A DNA stretch of 64,000 nt from Dysgonomonas sp. Marseille-P4361. GTDB taxonomy: Bacteria > Bacteroidota > Bacteroidia > Bacteroidales > Dysgonomonadaceae. The stretch covers positions 186,001-250,000 of the forward strand of contig NZ_OPYL01000003.1 in assembly GCF_900343125.1 (NCBI RefSeq), in the 5' to 3' direction. The notes under the pieces are model-generated. The model made no database searches. It saw nothing but the letters and a program-made list of their open reading frames with translations, and was not told the origin of the DNA. Made by a program: the position numbers and the translations under genes. Position 1 is the first letter of the stretch. Each line of letters begins with the position of its first letter. Below, piece by piece: positions 35,749 to 44,108 of the stretch.

Positions 35749-36768
35749 ATGATAGACAAGATAAACGGACTTTTGTCTGAAATAGAAAACTTAAAAGCGA
35801 GTAAAGTTGAAGACATTGAAGCTTTACGTATAAAGTACCTAAGTAAAAAAGGTGAGATTTCGACACTAATGAACGATTTCAGAAATGTAGCTGCTGATCA
35901 GAAGAGAGAAGTAGGTATGAAACTGAATGAACTGAAAGAAAAAGCTCAAAACCAAATCAACCTATTGAAGGAGTCTCTTGAAAATTCTCAAGAAGGAGAT
36001 CAAAGTATCGACCTAACTCGTACTGCAGCTCCTATTGTTTTAGGAACTCGTCATCCGATATCTATTGTCAGAAAAGAAATCTGCGATATATTCCGTCGTT
36101 TAGGATTTTCAATTGCTGAAGGTCCTGAGATCGAAGACGATTGGCATGTTTTCTCTTCCCTGAACTTTGCAGAAGACCATCCGGCTCGCGATATGCAAGA
36201 TACATTTTTCATTGCTCGCAGTCCCGAAATTGTTTTACGTACACATACTTCTTCGGTACAAACCAGAGTAATGGAAAAACAAGAGCCACCAATACGCATT
36301 ATATGTCCTGGACGCGTATATCGTAACGAGGCAATTTCGTATCGTGCACACTGTTTCTTCCACCAAGTAGAAGCTTTGTATATTGACAAAAACGTATCCT
36401 TTGCCGACTTAAAACAAGCTTTATTGTTTGTAGCTAAAGAGCTTTTTGGTGCAGAAACAAAAATACGTCTACGTCCTTCTTATTTCCCTTTTACTGAGCC
36501 TAGTGCCGAAATGGATATCTCTTGCAACATTTGTGGTGGCAAGGGTTGCCCTTTCTGTAAACATACAGGATGGGTAGAAATTCTTGGATGTGGAATGGTT
36601 GATCCTAATGTCTTAGAAAATTGTGGCATAGACAGTAAAGTTTATACGGGATATGCTCTGGGAATGGGAATAGAACGTATTACCAACCTAAAATATAGAG
36701 TTAAAGACTTGAGAATGTTCTCTGAAAACGATATACGTTTCCTTGATCAATTCGAAAGTGCTTATTAA
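35749..36768 (+). CDS. pheS: Phenylalanyl-tRNA synthetase alpha subunit
   Basis: A 339-aa class II synthetase subunit. The N-terminal coiled coil (about residues 1-85) binds tRNA; the catalytic core has motif 2 (GRVYRNEAISYRAHCFFHQVEALYIDK), the Phe-binding region (YFPFTEPSAEMDI), and motif 3 (GMGIERITNLKYRVKDLRMF). A Cys cluster (CNICGGKGCPFCKHTGW) is a family feature of this branch. Start ATG 35749 follows a 150-bp space. The beta subunit is not nearby, which is common in Bacteroidota. Confidence 0.96.
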   Translation: MIDKINGLLSEIENLKASKVEDIEALRIKYLSKKGEISTLMNDFRNVAADQKREVGMKLNELKEKAQNQINLLKESLENSQEGDQSIDLTRTAAPIVLGTRHPISIVRKEICDIFRRLGFSIAEGPEIEDDWHVFSSLNFAEDHPARDMQDTFFIARSPEIVLRTHTSSVQTRVMEKQEPPIRIICPGRVYRNEAISYRAHCFFHQVEALYIDKNVSFADLKQALLFVAKELFGAETKIRLRPSYFPFTEPSAEMDISCNICGGKGCPFCKHTGWVEILGCGMVDPNVLENCGIDSKVYTGYALGMGIERITNLKYRVKDLRMFSENDIRFLDQFESAY

Positions 36769-36787
36769 CAGATTAAAATAACAAAAT

Positions 36788-36820
36788 AAAGGCGAGATAT
36801 ATTATTTATATCTCGCCTTT
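36788..36820. terminator. Bidirectional terminator between pheS and rpiA
   Basis: AAAGGCGAGATATA (36788-36801) pairs with TATATCTCGCCTTT (36807-36820). It separates convergent genes. Confidence 0.85.
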
Positions 36821-36845
36821 GTCTTTATCCAAGTACACTTCTAAT

Positions 36846-37541
36846 CTAAGAAATTACCTGTACATTATATCCTATAAACAATCCACTTTCTATAACTCCA
36901 GTAATTGCCTTTATTCTTTCTTCCAAATTATTATCTATTCTAAGAAAACGAGCATCAAGTAGTAAATTACCATTTTCAGTAAAAACAGGACCATCTTTTC
37001 CTTTTGCCATCCTTAACTCTACATTTTCAGCTCCCAAAATACTCAACTCATTTTCTACATAAGACAGAGCTGAAGGAAATACCTCAACTGGTACAGGAAA
37101 TTTTTCACCTAGGCGATTCACATATTTTGAGCTATCAACAAGGATATAGGTTTCAGCACTATTACGAATCAATAATTTCTCCTTAAACAGCGCCCCTCCT
37201 CTACCCTTTATCAAATTACATTCCTTATCCACCTCATCTGCCCCATCAAAGGTCCAATCAGGCTTTTTATTTAATAGTGATGTTTGTGGTATACCTAGCT
37301 GAATACAAGCCAACGATATTTCCATTGATGAAGGAATGACTTCTATTGTTAAGTACTCAGCCTTTATCTTATCAGCAATAGCAAATAATGTTACATAAAC
37401 AGTCGATCCAGAGCCGACACCTATTACATCACCATCTTTCACTTTAGCTGCAATCTGTTTAGCTACACTCTCTTTCTCGCTTCTATTAACAATAGAATCC
37501 GACCATTTCAGCCGACCAACAATATTATTATTCCATTCCAT
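36846..37541 (-). CDS. rpiA: Ribose-5-phosphate isomerase A
   Basis: A 231-aa isomerase interconverting ribose 5-phosphate and ribulose 5-phosphate in the pentose phosphate pathway. I start at ATG 37541 (MEWNNNIVGRLKW). The phosphate-binding GVGSGSTVYVTLFAI, the catalytic WTFDGADEVDKECNLIKGRGGALFKEKLL, and the C-terminal NNLEERIKAITGVIESGLFIG are intact. Monocistronic. Confidence 0.93.
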   Translation of the reverse strand: MEWNNNIVGRLKWSDSIVNRSEKESVAKQIAAKVKDGDVIGVGSGSTVYVTLFAIADKIKAEYLTIEVIPSSMEISLACIQLGIPQTSLLNKKPDWTFDGADEVDKECNLIKGRGGALFKEKLLIRNSAETYILVDSSKYVNRLGEKFPVPVEVFPSALSYVENELSILGAENVELRMAKGKDGPVFTENGNLLLDARFLRIDNNLEERIKAITGVIESGLFIGYNVQVIS

Positions 37542-37600
37542 AAACCAAATCCTTAGCTTTCTCAAATTTACATTATTATTCTCAAATTTAATCAAAAATA

Positions 37601-37632
37601 AAAAGCAGAGTTTAGTATAAAACCCTGCTTTT
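37601..37632 (-). terminator. Terminator of the winged-helix gene
   Basis: AAAAGCAG (37601-37608) pairs with CTGCTTTT (37625-37632) with an inner GTTT/AAAC stem. Read on the minus strand, it ends in T-rich sequence. Confidence 0.6.
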
Positions 37633-37691
37633 CACACCTTCGAAAGGTTAAAATATTCATCAAGCACTAACATCATCGTAATTTATTACAT

Positions 37692-37916
37692 TTAATAATA
37701 TATGTCTGTTAGAACCGATTTTAAAGAAACCTCTAATACTCCATCTCTGTCCGAAAAAGTAATCTTATTTTCTCTGGACAGCCAACCTAGAGCCAAAAGG
37801 ATTAAAGACTCTTTAAAGTTAGTCAACTCACTTATTTCTCTAATAGTAATACTCCCTTTTTCTGAAAGGAGGTTCCAAATAGCATTAGCATTGATTCTGA
37901 TATCACGCGTTATCAT
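37692..37916 (-). CDS. Winged helix-turn-helix protein (DUF2582-like)
   Basis: A 74-aa protein made of one winged HTH domain: IWNLLSEKGSITIREISELTNFKESLILLALGWLSRENKITF matches the small Bacteroidota winged-helix family (DUF2582). It probably binds DNA, but targets are unknown. It stands alone with its own downstream terminator. The 351-bp space 37917-38267 upstream is shared with a divergent membrane-protein gene; I see only a short TCTAT-3-ATAGA repeat near 38150 and a TATCTTTA near 38198, no sure element. Confidence 0.75.
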   Translation of the reverse strand: MITRDIRINANAIWNLLSEKGSITIREISELTNFKESLILLALGWLSRENKITFSDRDGVLEVSLKSVLTDIYY

Positions 37917-38267
37917 ATCGTTTATTATTAAAGTTTATAACACAAGAATAGTCTGGGCAAATGAGAGAGTTATAGGAACATTTATTTTGTCAAGAGAAAT
38001 CTTAAACAAAATCACACAAAACATATTACATATATGTCTGATAGTAAATATAACAATTTAAAACACAGCGCAAAAGATTTTAGTTGTTTTTTTAACATAA
38101 GAAATAACACTTTTACTAAAATGTTGAAATTTTAACACTATTTATCAAATTCTATAAAATAGATTTCTTGTCCTTAATTAGCTCAATCTTATTTCTTATC
38201 TTTATAAGAAACATAGTGACCCGTATAAGTAAAAACAAAAAATAAATTCAATTTAAACAATTATATT

Positions 38268-38840
38268 ATGTTTTCATTTCTAGAAACCTATCCTTGGCTA
38301 TTACCTATAATGATATTTTTCGGTCGTATTTGCGATGTCACTTTAGGAACATTACGCATTATATTTGTCTCAAAAGGGGAACGCTACAAGGCTCCTATCG
38401 TTGGATTCTTCGAAGTATTTATCTGGGTTGTCATTATTTCACAAATTTTCTCTCATGCCAATAGTATAATTGCCTATTTATCATATGCGGCAGGATATGC
38501 GGCAGGTAACTATGTGGGAATATTAGTTGAGAATAAAATAGCTTTCGGCTATCAATTAATCCGTGCATATACTCAGGAAGAGGTTTCAGAACTTATAAAA
38601 CTACTGAACAAAAAAGATATAGGTGCTACTTTTATTCGTGGAGAAGGAGCTATTTCTCAGGTGCATATTGTTGAAATAGTTATAGACAGAAAGTCTCTAA
38701 ACCAAGCAATAGATGTAATTGCCGAGTTTGATAACAATATATTCTATCTAGTAGAAGATATAAGGTATAAACGAAAAGGTATTTTCTCTTCTGATAATAT
38801 AAGTAAAAGCTCCAGACTACAGCAGGCACTAAGAAAATAA
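38268..38840 (+). CDS. DUF2179/DUF5698-type membrane protein
   Basis: A 190-aa protein. The N-terminal half has about three helices (YPWLLPIMIFFGRICDVTLGTL, GFFEVFIWVVIISQIF, AYLSYAAGYAAGNYVGILV), the DUF5698 part. The C-terminal half is a soluble DUF2179 domain (VSELIKLLNKKDIGATFIRGEGAISQ to VIAEFDNNIFYLVEDIRYKRKG). The function is unknown, though DUF2179 domains resemble a ligand-binding fold. It is monocistronic, followed by a strong terminator shared with the HTH-S24 gene. Confidence 0.8.
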   Translation: MFSFLETYPWLLPIMIFFGRICDVTLGTLRIIFVSKGERYKAPIVGFFEVFIWVVIISQIFSHANSIIAYLSYAAGYAAGNYVGILVENKIAFGYQLIRAYTQEEVSELIKLLNKKDIGATFIRGEGAISQVHIVEIVIDRKSLNQAIDVIAEFDNNIFYLVEDIRYKRKGIFSSDNISKSSRLQQALRK

Positions 38841-38848
38841 TAATACGA

Positions 38849-38890
38849 AAAAAACAGACAGATTGTATTCTCACAATCTGTCTGTTTTTT
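38849..38890. terminator. Bidirectional terminator
   Basis: An 18-bp perfect stem (38849-38866 with 38873-38890, core ACAGACAGATTGT) with A- and T-runs on either side separates convergent genes. Confidence 0.9.
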
Positions 38891-38901
38891 ATATGGATAT
38901 C

Positions 38902-39576
38902 TTACACAATTTGGGAATAAACAGCCCTTAATACCCAATATTGAGCCAGTGAGTTTATATTAAAAGGATATTCAACCCATTCATTTAGCGCTAATGTTAT
39001 ATTATCTTCTTTTTCTTTATACATACCTGCTTTAATTTCTTTTCCATCTATCATTATGCCTAGCTTATTACTTATTCGATGGATATTTTCCTTAACAACG
39101 TTTTCCATTATCAAAATATCTCCCGAATGATAATTATATTCGGCAGGTAAAGCATCCGGATTTTCAACTTCGAATGCTAATTGTTTGAATTTCGAATTTG
39201 TTGGCACAATTATCTGAGGAAGTCTTGCGATAAATTCTTCATCTGAATATTGTCTGATATAATCATCTATATATAATATAGGTATGTAAGGAATCTTAAG
39301 TAACTGCTGACCGACTTTCAACCGTTCCGTTTCAAGAACTAACCCAGCATTATAATGTAGTAATTCGTTAACAGAAAGGTCTTTTTGAATCAGATCGGAC
39401 AACGGAATGCTAAAATAATTAGCAATCCTAATTATCACCTCAATTCGAGGATCAGCTCTTCCTTCTTCATATGACGAAATATTGCCTCTAGTAAGCTCAA
39501 ACAGATCAGCAAAGGCTTGTTGGCTCAACCCCATTACATTTCTTATTTTTTTAATATTTTTTCCTATTTGCGTCAT
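38902..39576 (-). CDS. XRE HTH regulator with S24/LexA-like C-terminal domain
   Basis: A 224-aa phage-repressor-type protein. The N-terminal HTH (about residues 5-62; LSQQAFADLFELTRGNISSYEEGRADPR) is XRE type. The C-terminal half (about 105-220) has the beta-rich S24 layout: YNYHSGDILIMENVVKEN where a GDS-type Ser would stand, but the Ser is not conserved as such, so self-cleavage is doubtful. The gene is divergent from the ybjN-pspA unit, and its upstream region contains two 15-bp inverted repeats 40 bp apart. It most likely represses itself and the PspA/flotillin/ATPase genes. Confidence 0.75.
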   Translation of the reverse strand: MTQIGKNIKKIRNVMGLSQQAFADLFELTRGNISSYEEGRADPRIEVIIRIANYFSIPLSDLIQKDLSVNELLHYNAGLVLETERLKVGQQLLKIPYIPILYIDDYIRQYSDEEFIARLPQIIVPTNSKFKQLAFEVENPDALPAEYNYHSGDILIMENVVKENIHRISNKLGIMIDGKEIKAGMYKEKEDNITLALNEWVEYPFNINSLAQYWVLRAVYSQIV

Positions 39577-39582
39577 TTTATT

Positions 39583-39597
39583 GCTAAAAATATTTGC
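39583..39597. promoter_or_regulatory. Operator-like repeat 1 for the HTH-S24 regulator
   Basis: GCTAAAAATATTTGC, 7 bp upstream of the regulator's start codon. It is identical to repeat 2 except for one base (T versus A at the 12th-13th positions region), and its ends are complementary with one mismatch. Confidence 0.6.
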
Positions 39598-39622
39598 ATT
39601 GTAAAGTTATTCAACTACCTTA

Positions 39623-39637
39623 GCTAAAAATATTAGC
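39623..39637. promoter_or_regulatory. Operator-like repeat 2 for the HTH-S24 regulator
   Basis: GCTAAAAATATTAGC, with perfect GCTAA/TTAGC arms. Start-to-start spacing to repeat 1 is 40 bp, close to four helical turns, suggesting cooperative binding or a loop over the divergent promoters. Confidence 0.65.
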
Positions 39638-39724
39638 AAACTTAAGATTTTATTTCTTGAAAAACAAACTTTAGATTTAAAATCATGCTGCAACACTAAC
39701 AAACAACTTTAAACTATATAGCCT

Positions 39725-40114
39725 ATGTATTTCAAAAAGATCGAATCATTCATCACGAAGCTTGGCTACTCGGTTTCGTATCAAAACGAACAACAGGGCA
39801 TATTCCTTATCGAAAACGAATCAGACGGAATAAAGAACTTGATTATTGGCGTAGCACCTCCTATCCTAATTATGGAGCAATTTATCTTTGAACTCAAAAG
39901 CGATGATAAAGAGATTTACAAAGCCCTATTAAAAAAGAACAGAGATATTGTACATGGAGCTTTTGTATTGGACGAAGCTGGAAAGAAAGTCATTTTCAGA
40001 TACACAATGCAAATTGAACATTTGGATATAAATGAATTTGAAGGTGCATTAAACTCTTTAGGCTTATTATTAAGCGAATATTACGAACAAATTATTGAAT
40101 TTTCTAAAAAATAG
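39725..40114 (+). CDS. YbjN-like (secretion-chaperone fold) protein
   Basis: A 129-aa protein, all soluble, with the alternating strands and helices of the YbjN/type III secretion chaperone-like fold (YFKKIESFITKLGYSVSYQNEQQGIFLIEN and PPILIMEQFIFELKSDDKEIYKALLKKNRDIVHGAFVLDE). It is probably a small adaptor. It is the first gene of the presumed stress operon, 5 bp before pspA. In E. coli the corresponding position beside a PspA paralogue is occupied by a small DUF2170 protein, so an adaptor for PspA is a fair inference. Confidence 0.6.
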   Translation: MYFKKIESFITKLGYSVSYQNEQQGIFLIENESDGIKNLIIGVAPPILIMEQFIFELKSDDKEIYKALLKKNRDIVHGAFVLDEAGKKVIFRYTMQIEHLDINEFEGALNSLGLLLSEYYEQIIEFSKK

Positions 40115-40119
40115 AAGCT

Positions 40120-40821
40120 ATGAACATTTTCAAAAGACTTTTAAGAATCGGACAGGCAGAAATACATTCTGCAGTGGACAAAATGGAAGACCCTATCCGT
40201 ATGACAGAACAGGGGATCAGAGAAATGAGAGAAGATCTAGACAAAGCTCTTGAAGCATTGGCTCAAATAAAAGCATTAGCAATACGCACAAAAAACGATA
40301 AAACCAAGAAACAAACGAGTGCCGAGGATTATCAAAATAAGGCAATACTACTAATGACCAAAGCTCAAAAGGGAGAACTAGAACTAGATCAGACAGAACG
40401 ATTGGCTAAAGAAGCTTTGGCTCTGAAAGAAAACTTATTAGTGGAAGTAAACGCTTTAGGTGAGCAACAATTGATACACGAAAATTCGGCTGACGAAATT
40501 CAAAAGAACATAGACATTCTCCGATTCAACATCACAAAATGGGAGAATGAATTAAAAACACTCAAATCGAGAGTTAAAGTTAGCCGTGCAACGAAAGAAG
40601 TCAACAAACAGATGGCTCAAATTGACAGCAATAGCACCATCAGTATGCTCGAAAGGATGAAAGAAAAAGTAGAAGAAGAGGAAGCTCTTGCTCAAGCCTA
40701 TGGCGATATAGCCAACAAGAAGACTTCTGTCGACGATGAAATAGACAAAGCAATAGGCGATGATACTGGCAAGGTCAACCAAGATCTGGACGAAATAAAA
40801 AAACAACTAGGAATGTTATAA
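40120..40821 (+). CDS. pspA: PspA/IM30-family membrane-remodelling protein
   Basis: A 233-aa almost fully helical protein: MNIFKRLLRIGQAEIHSAVDKMEDPIRMTEQGIREMREDLDKALE is the typical N-terminal amphipathic helix and first hairpin. The long coiled coil continues to about residue 190, ending in a short flexible tail. PspA/IM30/Vipp1 proteins coat and repair the inner membrane and form rods related to ESCRT-III. It is placed between a YbjN-like gene and a YqiJ-like gene. No PspF or PspBC is nearby, so control is probably by the HTH-S24 repressor. Confidence 0.9.
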   Translation: MNIFKRLLRIGQAEIHSAVDKMEDPIRMTEQGIREMREDLDKALEALAQIKALAIRTKNDKTKKQTSAEDYQNKAILLMTKAQKGELELDQTERLAKEALALKENLLVEVNALGEQQLIHENSADEIQKNIDILRFNITKWENELKTLKSRVKVSRATKEVNKQMAQIDSNSTISMLERMKEKVEEEEALAQAYGDIANKKTSVDDEIDKAIGDDTGKVNQDLDEIKKQLGML

Positions 40822-40837
40822 GTTAGTGAATCAGGCG

Positions 40838-40891
40838 CCGATATGTCATAAACAGAAAGGTTATTGTCACTTGTCAAACTTGACATATCGG
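40838..40891 (+). promoter_or_regulatory. Stem-loop between pspA and the yqiJ-like gene
   Basis: CCGATATGTCA (40838-40848) pairs with TGACATATCGG (40881-40891). Inside the loop is a second repeat TGTCAA-AC-TTGACA (40873-40886), which shares the TGACA strand, so two mutually exclusive folds are possible. It could tune expression of the downstream genes relative to pspA. No T-tract follows. Confidence 0.5.
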
Positions 40892-40960
40892 TTCGCTTTA
40901 TTTATTACCGAAAGACACTTGTACTGATAAAGAAAATAATTACTTTTGATTTTAAATGCT

Positions 40961-41692
40961 ATGACTGATTTCTTATACAACTTAATGCATCCTCTTCCAA
41001 ATGCTATTATGACGGTAATAGTTGGAGTGACTGCTCTATATTGGCTCTTTGCCTTTATCAGTGGTGTTGGTGTTGATGCGCTCGATATTGACCTTGATTT
41101 TGACTTCGACACAGATATCGATACAGATGTAGACATAGATACTGATATTGATTCTGACATAGGCAAAAACATAGATATTGACACAGACTCAAACATAGAT
41201 GTACATCCCGAGCCAAGTGTATTTATGAAGTTTCTCAACTTTATGAATGTAGGGAAAGTTCCTTTTATGTTATTGCTCTCCACGCTAAAATTCTTCATGT
41301 GGATAATCACGTTGTTCACCACATCCATGGTCAATGTTACAGGTTGGGGACTATTTTCATTGCTTATATTATTACCAATAGGTATTATTGGCTTATTCTT
41401 TACTAAATTAGCAACCAATCCATTAGTTAAACTTTTCAAAGAGATGGGATATAAAGGAGAAGCAGAAATAGATTTTTTGGGGCGTTCGGGTAAAATGTTA
41501 TCTAATATAAAAGATCAGAAGATAGGCACAGCCGAGTTCTTAGTAGACAAAAATCCGATAAAGCTCAATGTCGTCAGCATCGATGGTCAGGAGTTGAAAT
41601 ATGGAGATTATGTCATTGTAGCCGATGAATCAGATGACAGAAGAATATATTATGTAAGTAAGGAAATCAGTATAAGGAACATGGACATATAA
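40961..41692 (+). CDS. YqiJ-like OB-fold membrane protein with Asp-X repeat
   Basis: A 243-aa protein (ATG 40961). Helix 1 is at about residues 14-37; a periplasmic or cytoplasmic loop (residues 39-81) then has Asp at every second position from 42 to 66, with Ile, Thr, Val, Leu or Phe between. Further helices lie near residues 98-120 and 122-140. The C-terminal OB-fold (about 165-243, GYKGEAEIDFLGRSGKMLS) is as in YqiJ/NfeD. In E. coli YqiJ is encoded beside the flotillin YqiK, as here. The acidic loop may bind cations, but that is inference. Confidence 0.75.
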   Translation: MTDFLYNLMHPLPNAIMTVIVGVTALYWLFAFISGVGVDALDIDLDFDFDTDIDTDVDIDTDIDSDIGKNIDIDTDSNIDVHPEPSVFMKFLNFMNVGKVPFMLLLSTLKFFMWIITLFTTSMVNVTGWGLFSLLILLPIGIIGLFFTKLATNPLVKLFKEMGYKGEAEIDFLGRSGKMLSNIKDQKIGTAEFLVDKNPIKLNVVSIDGQELKYGDYVIVADESDDRRIYYVSKEISIRNMDI

Positions 41693-41857
41693 ATGCTATT
41701 AAAAACTTTAAAAACTAACAAAATATAATTTTCATATTAGGTGCATGTATTTTAGGATTATACTTCCGTTTTTTATGACCTAAAATATAAATAAAACGAC
41801 ACAAATCATTTGATCTAAAATCAATTTAAATAACATATTAAATCTTTAAAACTTATT

Positions 41858-43921
41858 ATGGAAGGAATAAATCTTATTGTAATTATTGTAGGAGCCATAC
41901 TCTTCTTCATCTTCGTTATAGGAGGAGTTTTAGCCTCGTTCTACAAAAAAATTCCTCAGGGAAAAGCCATTGTACGTACAGGTGTAGGAGGTACAAAAGT
42001 AGCATTCAACAAAGGGATGATTGTTGTTCCTATTCTTCACAAAATGGAGATTATGGATATTTCTCTCAAGAAAGTGCAGATAGAGCGTATGGAACACGAT
42101 GGACTTATCTGTAAAGATAATATCCGTGCTGACATCAAAGTCGCATTCTTCGTGCGAGTAAATAAATCCGTAAACGATGTTATCAACGTAGCTCAATCTA
42201 TCGGAACATCTCGTGCCAGCGATATATCTACTTTGAATGACATATTCGAAGCTAAGTTTTCTGAAGCTCTTAAAACTGTTGGTAAGAAATTCGATTTCAT
42301 CGAGCTATACGAAGCGCGTAGAGAATTCCGTGACGAAATTATCAACATCATCGGTACAGACCTTAACGGATACGTACTTGATGACTGTGCGATTGACTAT
42401 TTGGAGCAAACTGAATTACAATATCTAAGTACAGATAACATTCTTGACTCAGAAGGGATCAAGAAGATTACAGACCTCACTACTGCTCAAAACATAAAAT
42501 CGAATCTTATCCGTAGAGAAGAAGAAAAGGTAATCAAAAAGCAAAATGTAGAAGCTCGTGAAGCTATTCTCGAATTAGAAAGACAACTTGCAGAGAAAGA
42601 AGAGAAGCAAAGAAGAGAAATAGATAACATCAAGGCTCGTGAAGAGGCTGAAATTCAGAAAGTAAGAGAAGAAGAACGTCTAAAAGCCGAAACAGTAAGA
42701 ATCACTACAGAAGAGAGCCTTGCCGTTCAGGAAGAGAATAAACTTCGTCAGATTATTATTGCTGCAAAAAACAAGCAACGTACAGATGCAGTTGAAACAG
42801 AGCGTGTAGAAAAAGACAGAGCTTTGGAGCAAACTGAAAGAGAAAGAATCGTTACACTATCGCAGATTGAGAAAGAACGTGTTATCGAAATTGAGAAAAA
42901 GAATATTCAGGATGTTATTCGCGAACGTGTACAGCTAGAAAAAGGCGTTGTAGAAGAAAAGCAAAACATGCAAGACATTGAAGCTTTCAGAACTATCGAC
43001 CGTCAAAAACAAGTTGGTATTACAGAAGCAAGTCAGCTTGCTGAACAACGACTAATAGAAACAGTAAAAGATGCTGAAGCCAGAAAGTTAGCAGCAGAAG
43101 AAAAAGCAAAAGAATTACTTATCGAAGCAGAAGCTCAGAAAGAAGCTTCTGCAAAACAAGCCGAGGCACGCAAAATACTTGCTGATGCTAAAGCTCGCGA
43201 AGATGCTACATTTGGCCTTGCAGAAGCAGAAGTAATCAAAGCCAAAGCTGATGCATTGGAACAACAAGGATTGATGGAAGCTACCATCATCGAGAAAAAG
43301 GCCAAAGCCGAAGCCGTTGGAATAGAAGCCAAGGCTGATGCGAAGAAAAAAGATGGTCTTGTTGAAGCCGAAGTTACTCGCGAAAAAGCACTTGCTGAAG
43401 CAACCGGTATAGAAGAGAAAGCTGAGGCTATGAAGAAACTTGACGGAGTGGGTAAAGAACACGAAGAATTCAAGCTTGCTCTTCAGAAAGAAAAAGATGT
43501 CGAGTTGGCTCAAATCAATATTCAAAAAGATATTGCAGATGCACAAGCTCGTGTATTGGCTGAAGCGCTTAAGAATGCGGATATTGATATCGTTGGTGGT
43601 GAAACAATGTTCTTTGAAAATATTGTTAAACAAATATCTAATGCAAAAGGATTCGATCGCTTGGTTAACGAAAGTTCAAATGCTACTCAGATCAAAGAAG
43701 CATTACTTGGTGACGGAGAATCTAGTGGTGATTTAATGGATCGTATCAGATACTTCGCCGAAAAATCAGGCATTACAACTGATGATATTAAGAACCTAAG
43801 CATTGCAGCTCTTATTCTAAAAATGCAAAGCGAAACTACCGACAAGGAAGATAAAGGCTTCCTTAGCAACCTTCTTAGTATGGCAAAAGCTGCCGGAATT
43901 TCGAATAAAAAACTAGGATAA
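41858..43921 (+). CDS. Flotillin-family SPFH protein (YqiK-like)
   Basis: A 687-aa protein. One N-terminal helix (INLIVIIVGAILFFIFVIGGVLASF) inserts in the membrane; an SPFH domain (about residues 28-200; KAIVRTGVGGTKVAFNKGMIVVPI) follows. A very long Glu/Lys/Ala-rich coiled coil (about 205-560) with repeating EEKEKQ-like and AEA-like heptads then leads to a globular C-terminus. Flotillins form ring-like membrane cages and microdomains. It sits between the YqiJ-like and AAA ATPase genes and is the likely platform of the module. Confidence 0.9.
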   Translation: MEGINLIVIIVGAILFFIFVIGGVLASFYKKIPQGKAIVRTGVGGTKVAFNKGMIVVPILHKMEIMDISLKKVQIERMEHDGLICKDNIRADIKVAFFVRVNKSVNDVINVAQSIGTSRASDISTLNDIFEAKFSEALKTVGKKFDFIELYEARREFRDEIINIIGTDLNGYVLDDCAIDYLEQTELQYLSTDNILDSEGIKKITDLTTAQNIKSNLIRREEEKVIKKQNVEAREAILELERQLAEKEEKQRREIDNIKAREEAEIQKVREEERLKAETVRITTEESLAVQEENKLRQIIIAAKNKQRTDAVETERVEKDRALEQTERERIVTLSQIEKERVIEIEKKNIQDVIRERVQLEKGVVEEKQNMQDIEAFRTIDRQKQVGITEASQLAEQRLIETVKDAEARKLAAEEKAKELLIEAEAQKEASAKQAEARKILADAKAREDATFGLAEAEVIKAKADALEQQGLMEATIIEKKAKAEAVGIEAKADAKKKDGLVEAEVTREKALAEATGIEEKAEAMKKLDGVGKEHEEFKLALQKEKDVELAQINIQKDIADAQARVLAEALKNADIDIVGGETMFFENIVKQISNAKGFDRLVNESSNATQIKEALLGDGESSGDLMDRIRYFAEKSGITTDDIKNLSIAALILKMQSETTDKEDKGFLSNLLSMAKAAGISNKKLG

Positions 43922-43945
43922 CATCCTTCACTTTCAATATTGAGT

Positions 43946-43963
43946 GGGCGGGTATCCCCGCCC
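43946..43963 (+). terminator. GC-rich hairpin after the flotillin gene
   Basis: GGGCGGG (43946-43952) pairs with CCCGCCC (43957-43963) with a TATC loop. No T-run follows, so it may only partly stop transcription or protect the flotillin mRNA 3' end. Confidence 0.5.
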
Positions 43964-44045
43964 TATTCTAAAAACAAATCAAATTATCCTATTCAAAAGG
44001 ATACAAACATAATTAGGAATAAAATTGCTATTCCTTGTAAAATCA

Positions 44046-44067
44046 GTTTGATTTATATAAATCAAAC
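44046..44067. repeat. Perfect 22-bp palindrome before the AAA ATPase gene
   Basis: GTTTGATTTAT followed by its exact reverse complement, 41 bp upstream of the ATPase start codon. It is too AT-rich for a stable terminator; an operator or second binding site is possible. Confidence 0.7.
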
Positions 44068-44108
44068 AACACATAAAACTGACTAAAACTAAAAATCTCA
44101 CATATATT

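Noticed and set aside
41930-43869. Long antisense frames in the flotillin and neighbouring genes (minus strand)
   Set aside because: They mirror the regular codon pattern of the Glu/Lys/Ala-rich coiled coil and have no homology or start context.
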